From Microbacterium murale (GTDB taxonomy: Bacteria; Actinomycetota; Actinomycetes; Actinomycetales; Microbacteriaceae): a DNA stretch of 64,000 nucleotides. This document shows positions 8,657-16,826 of this stretch, piece by piece. The translations under genes and the position numbers were made by a program. The notes beneath the pieces are model-generated. The model was not told the DNA's origin. It made no database searches and saw nothing but the letters and a program-made list of their open reading frames with translations. Positions within the stretch are counted from its first letter, which is position 1; every line of letters begins with the position of its first letter. The stretch spans positions 2,232,001 through 2,296,000 of the forward strand of contig NZ_JAUSXK010000001.1 in NCBI RefSeq assembly GCF_030815955.1. The letters run 5' to 3'.

Positions 8657-9820
8657 ATGGAACGCGACATCTACGAAGAAGACCACGAGGCATTCCGCGA
8701 CCTGGTGAAGGACTTCGTCAAGCGCCACGTCAGCAACGAGAGCATCGAGAAGTGGGATGCCGCGGGCGAGATCGACCGCGAGACCATGCTCGCCGCAGGC
8801 GAGGCCGGCATCATCGGACTCTCCGTGCCGGAGGAGTTCGGTGGCGCGGGCATGCTGCAGGATTACCGTTTCCGCACGATCGTGATGGAAGAGGTCATCG
8901 CATCCGGAGCGGGCTCTCTGGCCGGTGCGTTCGGCATCCAGGACGACCTCGCCGTTCCCTACCTCGTGCACATGGGTACGCAGGAGCAGAAGGAGAAGTG
9001 GCTTCCCCGCATGGCCACGGGTGAAGTGCTCGGCGCGCTCGCGATGACCGACCCCGGCGCGGGCTCCGACCTCCGCGGCATCAAGACCAACGCCAAGAAG
9101 GTCGACGGCGGCTACGTCGTCAACGGCGCGAAGACGTTCATCTCCTCCGGAACGACGGCCGACATCGTCGTCACCTTCGTGAAGACCGGGGAGGGGAACC
9201 GCCCCGACGCGTTCAGCCTGCTCATCCTCGAGAAGGGGATGGACGGCTTCGACCAGGGCAAGAAGCTCAGCAAAATGGGCTTCCACGGGTGGGACACCGC
9301 CGAACTCAGCTTCACCGACGTGTTCGTCCCCGATGAGAACCTGATCAGCGGCAAGGAGGGCCAGGGCTTCATCCAGCTGATGATGAACCTGCCGCTCGAG
9401 CGCCTCTCGATCGGTGTCGCCGCCGCTGCCGCTGCGCAGGCCGCCACCGAATGGACGATCGCCTACACGAAGGACCGCGAGGCCTTCGGCGAGCGGATCG
9501 CCGACTTCCAGAACACGCGGTTCCGCCTCGCCGACATGGTCACCACGACCGAGGTGATGTGGGCGTACATCGACCAGGCGCTGCGGGCGTACAAGGACAG
9601 GAAGCTCACTGCCGAGGACGCTGCGAAGGTCAAGTTCTGGGCGACCGAGCGCGAGTGGGAGCTGCTCGACATCGGCGTGCAGCTGCACGGCGGTTACGGC
9701 TACATCATGGAGTACCCGATCGCCCGCGCCTTCACCGACGCCCGCGTGCACCGCATCTACGGCGGCACGAACGAGATCATGCGCGACCTCGTCGGCCGTC
9801 AGATCGTCGGCAAGCGCTGA
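8657..9820 (+). CDS. Acyl-CoA dehydrogenase, long-chain type
   Basis: 387 residues, ATG preceded by GGGAGGAC. FAD-binding blocks are evident (ALAMTDPGAGSDL, NGAKTFISSG, GFHGWDTAELSF). The C-terminal motif is IYGGTNEIMRDLVGRQI. The YGGT version, without the usual glutamate before GT, is the one seen in long-chain and isovaleryl-CoA dehydrogenases, where the catalytic base sits in helix G. Glu265 in AATEWTIAYTKDREAFG aligns with that position. It oxidises an acyl-CoA to the 2-enoyl-CoA using an electron-transfer flavoprotein. Monocistronic, with its own upstream inverted repeats and a strong terminator right after it. Confidence 0.9.
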   Translation: MERDIYEEDHEAFRDLVKDFVKRHVSNESIEKWDAAGEIDRETMLAAGEAGIIGLSVPEEFGGAGMLQDYRFRTIVMEEVIASGAGSLAGAFGIQDDLAVPYLVHMGTQEQKEKWLPRMATGEVLGALAMTDPGAGSDLRGIKTNAKKVDGGYVVNGAKTFISSGTTADIVVTFVKTGEGNRPDAFSLLILEKGMDGFDQGKKLSKMGFHGWDTAELSFTDVFVPDENLISGKEGQGFIQLMMNLPLERLSIGVAAAAAAQAATEWTIAYTKDREAFGERIADFQNTRFRLADMVTTTEVMWAYIDQALRAYKDRKLTAEDAAKVKFWATEREWELLDIGVQLHGGYGYIMEYPIARAFTDARVHRIYGGTNEIMRDLVGRQIVGKR

Positions 9821-9844
9821 GTCGCCTTCCCGCGGCTCGCGGAT

Positions 9845-9898
9845 GAAAGAAGGAAAGTGCTGGTTCTGAAGGTTCAGGACCAGCACTTTCCTTCTTTC
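9845..9898. terminator. Strong hairpin terminator after acyl-CoA dehydrogenase
   Basis: GAAAGAAGGAAAGTGCTGGT (9845-9864) pairs exactly with ACCAGCACTTTCCTTCTTTC (9879-9898), and the stem extends inward through TCTG/CAGG. The purine-rich 5' arm and pyrimidine-rich 3' arm give a CUUUC-rich end in the rightward transcript. It lies 25 bases after the stop. A relative with the same outer arm is at 35288-35339. Confidence 0.85.
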
Positions 9899-9953
9899 GT
9901 TCCCGGTGTGCACGTGCGATAGAAAGCGAACCTCATCGGGGATTTTGCAACTG

Positions 9954-9983
9954 TTTGTCCTCCGTCTGGGGGACAAAGTCCCC
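9954..9983 (+). promoter_or_regulatory. Two mutually exclusive hairpins in the leader of the polysaccharide synthase gene
   Basis: Hairpin A is TTTGTCCTCC (9954-9963), loop GTCT, GGGGGACAAA (9968-9977): ten pairs with one G-U. Hairpin B is GGGGAC (9969-9974), loop AAA, GTCCCC (9978-9983). They share bases 9969-9977 and cannot form together. They lie about 130 bases before the synthase start in an unusually A/T-rich leader. An attenuator or a protein operator are both possible. Confidence 0.45.
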
Positions 9984-10113
9984 ATATTACGGTCATGTGA
10001 AACCTGTCGAGAAGGCCTTGCGACAGCTTTGTGCTCACTCCCAGACTCGGACAATCGAAAGCACCCTCAGCGACGCGGGATCCACCAACCGTCTGTCTGT
10101 TGAGGGAGTGCAA

Positions 10114-11667
10114 TTGTTCATCTTTCTGCTGCAACTGAGGAACATGCTCGGCGGGTATCCCGAGCTGTATCTCTTCGTCGTCTACTCCGCATTGATCTGG
10201 GGTCTCTGGCTGACAAAGCTGCTCATCAGCCAGCGCTATCGCCCTTTCACCGCGCCGCATGAAGTCGGCACCAGCGTGATCATCCCCGTCGTGGACGAAC
10301 CGCTCGACTTGTTCCGGGACGTCCTCGGCAGGATCGTCGATCAGGGACCGGACGAGATCATCGTCGTCATCAACGGGGCGCGCAACCTCGGCCTCGAAGA
10401 GGTCTGCACGGAGTTCGCTCCCAAGGTGCGCTGGGTGCATACGACCATCGCCGGCAAACGAAACGCCGTGAAGGTCGGAGTGGAGATGTCGAGTTACGAG
10501 ATCTCGGTGCTCGTCGACTCCGACACCGTCTGGACGCCAGGCGCACTGGAAGAACTCGTCAAGCCCTTCGGCGACGAAAGAGTGGGCGGCGTCACGACGC
10601 GTCAGCGCATCCTCGAGCCGGAGCGCCGCTGGATGACGCGTTGGGCGGACTGGCTCGAGAACACCCGATCCCTGTACTCGATGCCGGCGCAGAGCGTGCT
10701 CGGACAGGTCGGGTGCCTTCCGGGTCGGACCATCGCCTTCCGCCGGGAGATCCTCGTTCGCGTCATGGATCGCTTCATGACGGAGAGGTTCATGGGTGTC
10801 TTCCTGGAGGTCTCGGACGATCGGACGCTCACGAACCTCACTCTCAAGGAGGGGTACCGCACCGTCTACCAGCACACCAGCCTGGTCTACACGGATGCTC
10901 CGACCGAGATGAAGAAGCTCTTCAAACAGCAACTGCGGTGGGCGCGGGGAAGTCAGTACAACACCCTGCGGATGCTTCCGTGGATGCTGGCGCACGCTCC
11001 CATGCTCGCCGTGTTCATGCTGATGGACATCGTGCTGCCGTTCCTGCTCGCCGGGGTCATGGCGGGATGGATCTACCGCGTCGCGGTCGGACAGGGTCAT
11101 AACTTCTACGAGGCGATTCTGGCCGAATTCGGGGTCGGCTCAGGATTGATCTGGGTGGTCGGACTCATCGTGGTCTCATCGGTGCTCAGCATGGCGATCC
11201 GGCAGCTGCGGCATCTCGCTGAGCGTCCTGGCGACTTCCTGCGTCTGCCGGTCTTCATCCTCGCCTCGACATTCTTCCTCATGCCGGTTCGACTCATCGG
11301 ATTCTTCCGGATGGGGCACGTCGCCGGCTGGGGGACCAGAGCGGGCGCTTATGTAGGAGGGCAGGACGAAGCCGATCCGCAGAAGGACACCGATCTGGAG
11401 AGCGAGCGGATGTTCCAGGAGCTCAGCGATCTCTCTGCCCCGGACGCGCCTCCCGGACCTCGGCGCGCGAGTCCTGATCAATCGGGTGCTCCCGCAGCAG
11501 TGCTGGTCGATCAGGTCGCCCCCGCTCCTCTGCGTCGTGCCACCGCACGCGCAGCAGCCCCGGCCGTCGAGCGCCGCCGGCTGAACCCCAAAGCAGCCTG
11601 GCCATACGTTCTGGGCTTCACGATCTTCGGAATGGAGGCGATGTTCATTGTCCTCGGCACCGCGTAG
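10114..11667 (+). CDS. Processive family 2 glycosyltransferase (polysaccharide synthase, hyaluronan-synthase-like)
   Basis: About 517 residues from a TTG at 10114, which has GAGGG seven bases upstream. A GTG at 10108 and an ATG at 10144 are alternatives, and the frame is open back to 9955, so the start is uncertain. A membrane segment near the N-terminus is followed by the GT2 core: TSVIIPVVDE, VDSDT (UDP/metal), EVSDDRTLTN and the processive QQLRWARGSQ (QxxRW) signature. Three to four C-terminal membrane helices follow, then a proline/alanine-rich cytoplasmic tail and a last hydrophobic stretch. This matches membrane synthases that polymerise and extrude a polysaccharide. The UDP-glucose dehydrogenase two genes later suggests a glucuronate-containing product. 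Confidence 0.85.
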   Translation: MFIFLLQLRNMLGGYPELYLFVVYSALIWGLWLTKLLISQRYRPFTAPHEVGTSVIIPVVDEPLDLFRDVLGRIVDQGPDEIIVVINGARNLGLEEVCTEFAPKVRWVHTTIAGKRNAVKVGVEMSSYEISVLVDSDTVWTPGALEELVKPFGDERVGGVTTRQRILEPERRWMTRWADWLENTRSLYSMPAQSVLGQVGCLPGRTIAFRREILVRVMDRFMTERFMGVFLEVSDDRTLTNLTLKEGYRTVYQHTSLVYTDAPTEMKKLFKQQLRWARGSQYNTLRMLPWMLAHAPMLAVFMLMDIVLPFLLAGVMAGWIYRVAVGQGHNFYEAILAEFGVGSGLIWVVGLIVVSSVLSMAIRQLRHLAERPGDFLRLPVFILASTFFLMPVRLIGFFRMGHVAGWGTRAGAYVGGQDEADPQKDTDLESERMFQELSDLSAPDAPPGPRRASPDQSGAPAAVLVDQVAPAPLRRATARAAAPAVERRRLNPKAAWPYVLGFTIFGMEAMFIVLGTA

Positions 11668-13072
11668 TCAGAACTGGTGGGCAGCCACCCCCGCAGCAGG
11701 TCGGCGCGGCATCATCGGCGGCGCTTTCCTCGTGATCGCGCTCCTCATCGTCAGTGCGTTCGTCTGGGCGAGCCCGGGCGGTGCGACCCCACCACCAGGG
11801 CTCGACGCGCAGCTTGCGGCGAGTCAAGACGAGAACGCGAGCCTCCAGGAGAAGCTGGACGCCGCAGAATCTCAACTCGAGGCGGCGAACCGGGCGACCC
11901 CGTCGCCCACACCCACGCCGACCCCTGTTCCCATGCCAACTCCGACGCCCACCGTCGTCCCGGAGGAGCCGGTGGCTCCTGAGTCGGAGACGATCATCGT
12001 CTATCGCGACGCGGACAGCGAGGCGCAGCCTCGTCCGCCTGCGCCCGCACCGCCGCCCGTGACCACCGTGCCGCCGCCGGAACCGGTCACCGCCCCTGAT
12101 ATCGCCAGCATTCTCTCCCCTGAGCAGCGCTACTTCGGCATGTACACCGCTCAGGCGCCGTTCAATTTCGCCACCTTTGACGAGGCTGCGCTGCAAGCGG
12201 GCAGTAGGCAGTCGCTCGTCGGATACTTCGGTGGCTGGGATCAGACCTTCCGGGGAGACGTCGTCACATCGGCCTGGGAGCGAGGACTCGTGCCGATGCT
12301 CACTTGGGAGTCGCGGCCAATCGACGCACCGAACGATCAATCGGAGCTCCCGGAGTACGCGCTCCCGCGGATCATCGAGGGAGACTTCGACGAGTACATC
12401 CGTCAGTACGCGCGTGACATCGTGGCGACGGGGCTTCCGCTCGCGATACGACTCGACCACGAGATGAACGGCACCTGGTATCCATGGTCGGAACAGCGCA
12501 CCGACGGCACCTCTCTCAACGGCAACGGACCCGGTGATTTCGTCACCATGTGGCAGCACGTCCACGACATCTTCGAGGCGGAGGGTGCCGGGGACCTTGT
12601 GATCTGGACCTGGGCCCCGAACATCGTCAACAACCTGCCATCGCGGCATCAGGACATCTCCTATCTGCAGTCGCTGTACCCGGGAGATGAGTATGTGGAC
12701 CTGGTCGGCGTCTCCGGGTATCTGCGCTCCCCGTTCAAGGAGGAGAACAACTTCACCTTCGACTACACGTTCGATGCGATCCTCGAACAGCTTCGGGCGA
12801 TCACCGACAAACCCCTCATCATCGCGGAGGCCGGTGCGACTGAGGTCGGCGGAAACAAGCCGCAGTGGGTGGCGTCCATGTTCGATGCCTTCGCACAGCC
12901 GAAGAACGATGACCTGATCGGCTTCGCCTGGTTCAACCTGGCGGTGACCACGATCAGCGGCGGGGAGCGCGTCACGAACGACTGGCGCATCAACTCTCGT
13001 GCCGACTCGTTGGCCGCGTTCCAGGAGGGTCTCGCCGATCCCGTCTCACGTTTCCAGATCATCCCGTATTGA
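11648..13072 (+). CDS. Membrane-anchored glycoside hydrolase, GH26-like (beta-mannanase/lichenase fold)
   Basis: 474 residues from a TTG at 11648 with GGAGG nine bases upstream; it overlaps the end of the synthase by 20 bases. Residues 21-41 form a signal anchor. Next come a short predicted coiled coil (QLAASQDENASLQEKLDAAE), a T-P repeat and proline-rich stalk (84-150), and a TIM-barrel domain. The family acid/base Glu272 (RLDHEMNG) and nucleophile Glu394 (IIAEAG) are present, plus WTWAPN. GH26 enzymes cut beta-1,4-mannan or mixed beta-glucans. Between a synthase and a UDP-sugar dehydrogenase it probably trims, releases or edits the exported polysaccharide, comparable to hydrolases encoded in alginate and cellulose operons. 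Substrate not determined. Confidence 0.83.
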   Translation: MSSAPRSQNWWAATPAAGRRGIIGGAFLVIALLIVSAFVWASPGGATPPPGLDAQLAASQDENASLQEKLDAAESQLEAANRATPSPTPTPTPVPMPTPTPTVVPEEPVAPESETIIVYRDADSEAQPRPPAPAPPPVTTVPPPEPVTAPDIASILSPEQRYFGMYTAQAPFNFATFDEAALQAGSRQSLVGYFGGWDQTFRGDVVTSAWERGLVPMLTWESRPIDAPNDQSELPEYALPRIIEGDFDEYIRQYARDIVATGLPLAIRLDHEMNGTWYPWSEQRTDGTSLNGNGPGDFVTMWQHVHDIFEAEGAGDLVIWTWAPNIVNNLPSRHQDISYLQSLYPGDEYVDLVGVSGYLRSPFKEENNFTFDYTFDAILEQLRAITDKPLIIAEAGATEVGGNKPQWVASMFDAFAQPKNDDLIGFAWFNLAVTTISGGERVTNDWRINSRADSLAAFQEGLADPVSRFQIIPY

Positions 13073-13127
13073 ACAATCTCGACCCCGAATCCGTACGACA
13101 ACCGCTTGAGACGAAGGGAGCACCATC

Positions 13128-14552
13128 ATGAAGACCAAGAACGCGCACCACATCCACATCGCACCGCCGCCGGCCGAGGAAGACGCAGCGCCGCTCCGCA
13201 TCAGCGTGATCGGAACGGGGTACCTGGGTGCGACCCACGCCGCGGCCATGGCAGAGCTCGGATTCGATGTGATCGGCGTGGACATGGACCCCTCGAAGAT
13301 CGCCGCTCTCGAACGGGGCGAGGTGCCCTTCTTCGAACCGGGGCTCCCCTCTCTGATCTCCCGGCATGTGGCGACGGGAAAGCTGTCGTTCACGACGGAT
13401 CTGAAGGCCGCGGTCCAGGCATCCGATGTGCATTTCATCTGCGTCGGCACGCCGCAGCACCCGTCCAGTCACGCCGCCGACCTCCGCTTCGTCGATACGG
13501 CGACGCGTGCTGTGGCGGCGAGCCTCGGTCATGACGGCCTGATCGTCGGCAAGTCGACTGTGCCCGTCGGCACGGCCGCGCGACTGAGGGAGATCGTCTC
13601 GGAGGCCGCACCGGCAGCAGTGCACGCCGAGCTCGTGTGGAACCCGGAGTTCCTCCGCGAGGGCATGGCGGTCGAGGACACTCTGCATCCGGACCGCGTC
13701 GTCATCGGCGGTGCGTCGCCGTGGGCAGAGGAAAGGCTGCGTCGCGTCTACGATGCGGCTCTGGCATCCGGAGTTCCGTTGATCTCCTGCGATCTGCCGA
13801 CAGCCGAGCTGGTCAAGGTGAGCGCCAACGCGTTCCTGGCGACGAAGATCTCGTTCATCAACGCGATCGCCGGGCTCTGCGAGAAGGCGGATGCCGACGT
13901 CGCCGTGCTCGCTGATGCGATCGGCTACGACCCGCGGATCGGGCGCCGTTTCCTCAACGCCGGTCTCGGTTTCGGTGGCGGCTGCCTCCCGAAGGACATC
14001 AGGGCGCTGATGCACCGCGCCGGTGAGCTCGGCGCCTACTCGGCGGTCAAGCTGATGCAGCAGGTGGACGAGATCAACATGGATCAACGGCAACGCGTCA
14101 TCGACCTCACACTGCGTGCATTGGGCGGTTCAGTGCTCAATGCCAGGGTGGCGGTGCTCGGCGCGGCGTTCAAGCCCGACACGGATGACGTACGCGACTC
14201 CCCGGCGCTGAACGTCGCGGCGGCGCTGCATCTGCGCGGGGCGATGGTGACGGTGTTCGATCCGGCCGCTGGTCCGACCGCGGGTCGGCTCTACCCGACG
14301 CTGAGCTACGCGGACGACCTTGAGTCTGCGGTCCGCAGCGCCGACATCGTTCTCGTTCTGACCGAGTGGGATGAGTTCAGGAATGCCGACCCGACTCGGC
14401 TCGGTGCACTCGTCGAGCGACGTCTGGTCGTCGACGGGCGCAACTGCCTGCCGGTGGAGACATGGCGGGATGCGGGATGGGAGTACTGGGGTCTCGGCCA
14501 CACCAGTGGCGCGCCGAGGGAGCTGGTCGCCTCCCGGGCGCGTGCTGCCTGA
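13128..14552 (+). CDS. UDP-glucose 6-dehydrogenase family protein
   Basis: 474 residues, ATG preceded by GAAGGGAGC. A His-rich leader (HHIHIAPPP) precedes the Rossmann motif ISVIGTGYLGATHAA. Further blocks: CVGTPQ, GKSTVPVGTA, WNPEFLREGMAVED (substrate Glu), NAFLATKISFINAIA (Lys240) and the catalytic Cys286 in GFGGGCLPKD. It oxidises UDP-glucose to UDP-glucuronate in two NAD-dependent steps; the related UDP-ManNAc or GDP-mannose dehydrogenases are less likely alternatives. As the third gene of the synthase/hydrolase cluster it would supply the uronic acid monomer. Its stop abuts the stop of the convergent ECF gene at 14553. Confidence 0.88.
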   Translation: MKTKNAHHIHIAPPPAEEDAAPLRISVIGTGYLGATHAAAMAELGFDVIGVDMDPSKIAALERGEVPFFEPGLPSLISRHVATGKLSFTTDLKAAVQASDVHFICVGTPQHPSSHAADLRFVDTATRAVAASLGHDGLIVGKSTVPVGTAARLREIVSEAAPAAVHAELVWNPEFLREGMAVEDTLHPDRVVIGGASPWAEERLRRVYDAALASGVPLISCDLPTAELVKVSANAFLATKISFINAIAGLCEKADADVAVLADAIGYDPRIGRRFLNAGLGFGGGCLPKDIRALMHRAGELGAYSAVKLMQQVDEINMDQRQRVIDLTLRALGGSVLNARVAVLGAAFKPDTDDVRDSPALNVAAALHLRGAMVTVFDPAAGPTAGRLYPTLSYADDLESAVRSADIVLVLTEWDEFRNADPTRLGALVERRLVVDGRNCLPVETWRDAGWEYWGLGHTSGAPRELVASRARAA

Positions 14553-15125
14553 TCAGCGCGAGCGGTACCGCCCGCCGACGCCGGCCCTGCGCAGCCTGTC
14601 GGCGATGAGGATGCCGAGTGCGGTCGCGCCGATGCAGCTCGCCAGCGTCGCGGCGAAGAAGAGGACCTGTGCCCACAGCGGCTGCGTTCCCATGTTGAAG
14701 AACGTCCAGGAGAACAGCGGGTACACCACGCCGAGCACTGCGGCGCCGGCGTAGTGCATCCAGGTCTTCCAGAAGCGCCAGAGCACGAGGAGGAACGGCA
14801 GCTCCGCGAAGAGCGCCCATGACGCGTTGGTGACGACGCTCGTGAAGCCGTACCCCGAGAACGGCACGATCACGAGGCCCGCGATGACCCCTACGAGGAT
14901 GCCGACGAGCGGAGTGCGCAGCAGGCGGAGGGCGATGACCGATGGAAGCACCCACAGCCCGGTGATCGCGACGGAGAGGATGGGCGACCCGAGTCCCAGC
15001 AGTACGGTCGACAACCAGTTGGCCGGTGCGAGCAGCAGGCCGCCGGCGACACCGAGCGCGGCGCAGGTCAGCAGCAGCGACGTCGAGATGCTCCTGCGTC
15101 GTCGAACGGCGTCTGCCGCGTTCAT
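14553..15125 (-). CDS. ECF transporter S component (YkoE-like), distal copy
   Basis: 190 residues with five to six hydrophobic helices, small-residue rich (SPILSVAITGLWVLPSVIALRLLRTP, TWMHYAGAAVLGVVYPLFSW). The C-terminus QPLWAQVLFFAATLASCIGA closely parallels that of the other S component at 18642-19184, so the two are paralogues. S components bind the micronutrient and dock on the shared EcfT/EcfA energising module. The ATG overlaps the stop of the siderophore-interacting protein gene (minus-strand ATGA), placing it last in the ECF operon. YkoE-family members are often annotated for hydroxymethylpyrimidine or thiamine; the iron-linked context here argues for an iron chelate or heme instead. 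Confidence 0.78.
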   Translation of the reverse strand: MNAADAVRRRRSISTSLLLTCAALGVAGGLLLAPANWLSTVLLGLGSPILSVAITGLWVLPSVIALRLLRTPLVGILVGVIAGLVIVPFSGYGFTSVVTNASWALFAELPFLLVLWRFWKTWMHYAGAAVLGVVYPLFSWTFFNMGTQPLWAQVLFFAATLASCIGATALGILIADRLRRAGVGGRYRSR

Positions 15126-15997
15126 GACGCCGGCTCCGCGGCGGCTTCGCGGGCGGCCTTTGATGCGGGTGATGAGGCCCCGATCTTCCAGTAGCCGCAG
15201 AAGCTGACATGGTTCTTGTCGACACCGCGCTCGCCGACCAACTGCTTGCGCACGCCGGATGCGAGTGCCTGCTCGCCGGCCGCATAGGCGTGGAACGGCT
15301 CATCGGGCAGCACGGAGTCGTGCAGCGAGGCGAGAGCGAGGATGCCGGGCACCGTCGAGTGCGGACGGACGATCCATTCGATCGAAACGCCGGAGGGGTG
15401 CTCGAATTCCAGTTCATCCTCCGCGGTGGGCACTTCGATGATCGCCACCCCCGTCGCGGCGGGGGGAAGCGAAGCGCAGATCGATGCGATCGCCGGAAGC
15501 GCCGTCTCGTCCCCCACGAGCACGACGCGATCCGTGCCGCGCTCCGGGTTGAATGTGAGTCCCTCGTCGATGATCAGCACGTGCTCGCCCGGCTGACAGG
15601 TCTCCGCCCAGCGGGATGCCGGTCCTGCTGTGCCATCGGCGGCAGAGCCGTGCAGCACGAAGTCCACGTCGATCTCCGCGCCCTGATCCGCGGTCGCCGC
15701 ACGGTACGCGCGCACCGAGTAGTTGCGCATCACGGGGCGCTCGCCGTCGGGGATGCGCAGGAACTTCAGATACCCGAACATCTTGTGCGCCTTCGCCGGC
15801 ACCCGTTCCAGGCCGGCCTCGCCGCCGACGGGGATGAACAGCCGGAACCATTGGTCGTAGCCCATCGGCCGGAACTTCGAGATCTCACCGCCGCCGAGTG
15901 TGATGCGCATCCAGTGCGGTGCGCGTCGTTCTGAGCGCAACACCTCGAGGTGCAGAAGATCGGTGGTTTCGGGCTTGACCAACTTGCTGAATGCCAT
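15122..15997 (-). CDS. Siderophore-interacting protein (FAD-dependent ferric-chelate reductase)
   Basis: 291 residues. The N-terminal FAD-binding barrel shows APHWMRITLGG and a RNYSVRAYR (R-x-Y-S/T) flavin motif. The C-terminal NAD(P)-binding lobe has VLVGDETALPAIASI and the typical terminal FCGYWKIG. This is the ViuB/SIP family, which reduces ferric siderophores in the cytoplasm and frees the iron. It is embedded between the T component and an S component of an ECF transporter with short gap and overlap, so the imported substrate is probably a ferric chelate. The iron box upstream of the ATPase gene supports this. It is the strongest functional clue for the whole operon. Confidence 0.9.
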   Translation of the reverse strand: MAFSKLVKPETTDLLHLEVLRSERRAPHWMRITLGGGEISKFRPMGYDQWFRLFIPVGGEAGLERVPAKAHKMFGYLKFLRIPDGERPVMRNYSVRAYRAATADQGAEIDVDFVLHGSAADGTAGPASRWAETCQPGEHVLIIDEGLTFNPERGTDRVVLVGDETALPAIASICASLPPAATGVAIIEVPTAEDELEFEHPSGVSIEWIVRPHSTVPGILALASLHDSVLPDEPFHAYAAGEQALASGVRKQLVGERGVDKNHVSFCGYWKIGASSPASKAAREAAAEPAS

Positions 15998-16007
15998 GGG
16001 ACGCCTT

Positions 16008-16826
16008 TCAGGCGGGTTGCCAGGGGAAGAGGACGATGAAGATCGCGGCGGATGCTGCGATCAGCAGAACGACGAACACGATGTCGCGCGTGCGGAAGGG
16101 CACGAGGTGACGCTCGGTGCGAGTCGGATGCGCGCCGAAGGCACGGGCATCCATCGCCAGGGCGACGCGCTCGGCATGCCGGATCGCGCCCGCCAGCAAC
16201 GGCACGATGTAGCCCCAGCCTCGCGCGATCCGTGCGAACGGACCGCGACCGCCGTGATGCCCTCGCACGCGATGCGCGGCGCGGATCACGCTGAGCTCGT
16301 AGCCGAACCGCGGCACGAATCGGAATGCGGCCAGCGCGGTGTAGCCGACTCGGTACGGCACGCGCAATTGCTGGATGCTGGCCCGCACCAGGTCAGGGCC
16401 GCTCGTCGTGAGGCCGCCTACCAGGGCGAGGGCCGTGATCGCGCCCAGCCGCAGCGCGGTGGCGAAACCGATCTCGAGTGCACCGCGGAACAGCGTCCAG
16501 CCGCCGACCTGCAGGAGGGGTGCGGTGTCATCGACGAGCGCGGCATCCACCCACAGTGAGAAGCCGAGCCCGATGACGATCATCGCGAGCGGCAACACGA
16601 CGAGCAGAAGGAGCAGGAGTCGCCATGTCAGCCGCGCGCCGATCAGGATCAGCGCATACCCGAGCACGAGGAAGGCGGACGGCGTGGCGAGATCGCGCAC
16701 GAAGACCAGCATGATCATGGCGGGAGCGACAGCTGCGACCTTGGCCAGCGGGTTCAACGCGTACAGGAACTCGCGGCGCGAGGAGCCGGCCATCGCCGCG
16801 TAGGGATCGAGGACGGTCGTGCTCAC
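16008..16826 (-). CDS. ECF transporter T component (EcfT/CbiQ family)
   Basis: 272 residues, with predicted helices at both ends and a cytoplasmic coupling region between. The CbiQ-family features are the RREFLYALNPLAKVAA opening and the two A-R-(A/G) type coupling segments, seen as RAAHRVRGHHGGRGP and LAMDARAFGAHPTR near the C-terminus. It couples ATP hydrolysis by the fused EcfA to S-component movement. It overlaps the ATPase gene by 4 bases on the minus strand and is followed after 10 bases by the siderophore-interacting protein gene. Confidence 0.87.
   Translation of the reverse strand: MSTTVLDPYAAMAGSSRREFLYALNPLAKVAAVAPAMIMLVFVRDLATPSAFLVLGYALILIGARLTWRLLLLLLVVLPLAMIVIGLGFSLWVDAALVDDTAPLLQVGGWTLFRGALEIGFATALRLGAITALALVGGLTTSGPDLVRASIQQLRVPYRVGYTALAAFRFVPRFGYELSVIRAAHRVRGHHGGRGPFARIARGWGYIVPLLAGAIRHAERVALAMDARAFGAHPTRTERHLVPFRTRDIVFVVLLIAASAAIFIVLFPWQPA

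Noticed and set aside
9900-10113. Known riboswitch (c-di-GMP, c-di-AMP or glycine type) in the synthase leader
   Set aside because: The hairpins are clear, but none of the conserved core sequences of these classes was found.
9955-10113. Synthase start at the beginning of the open frame (GTG/ATG-like codons before 10114)
   Set aside because: The upstream part covers the competing hairpins, has poor coding texture and no ribosome site. TTG 10114 with GAGGG is better, though still uncertain.
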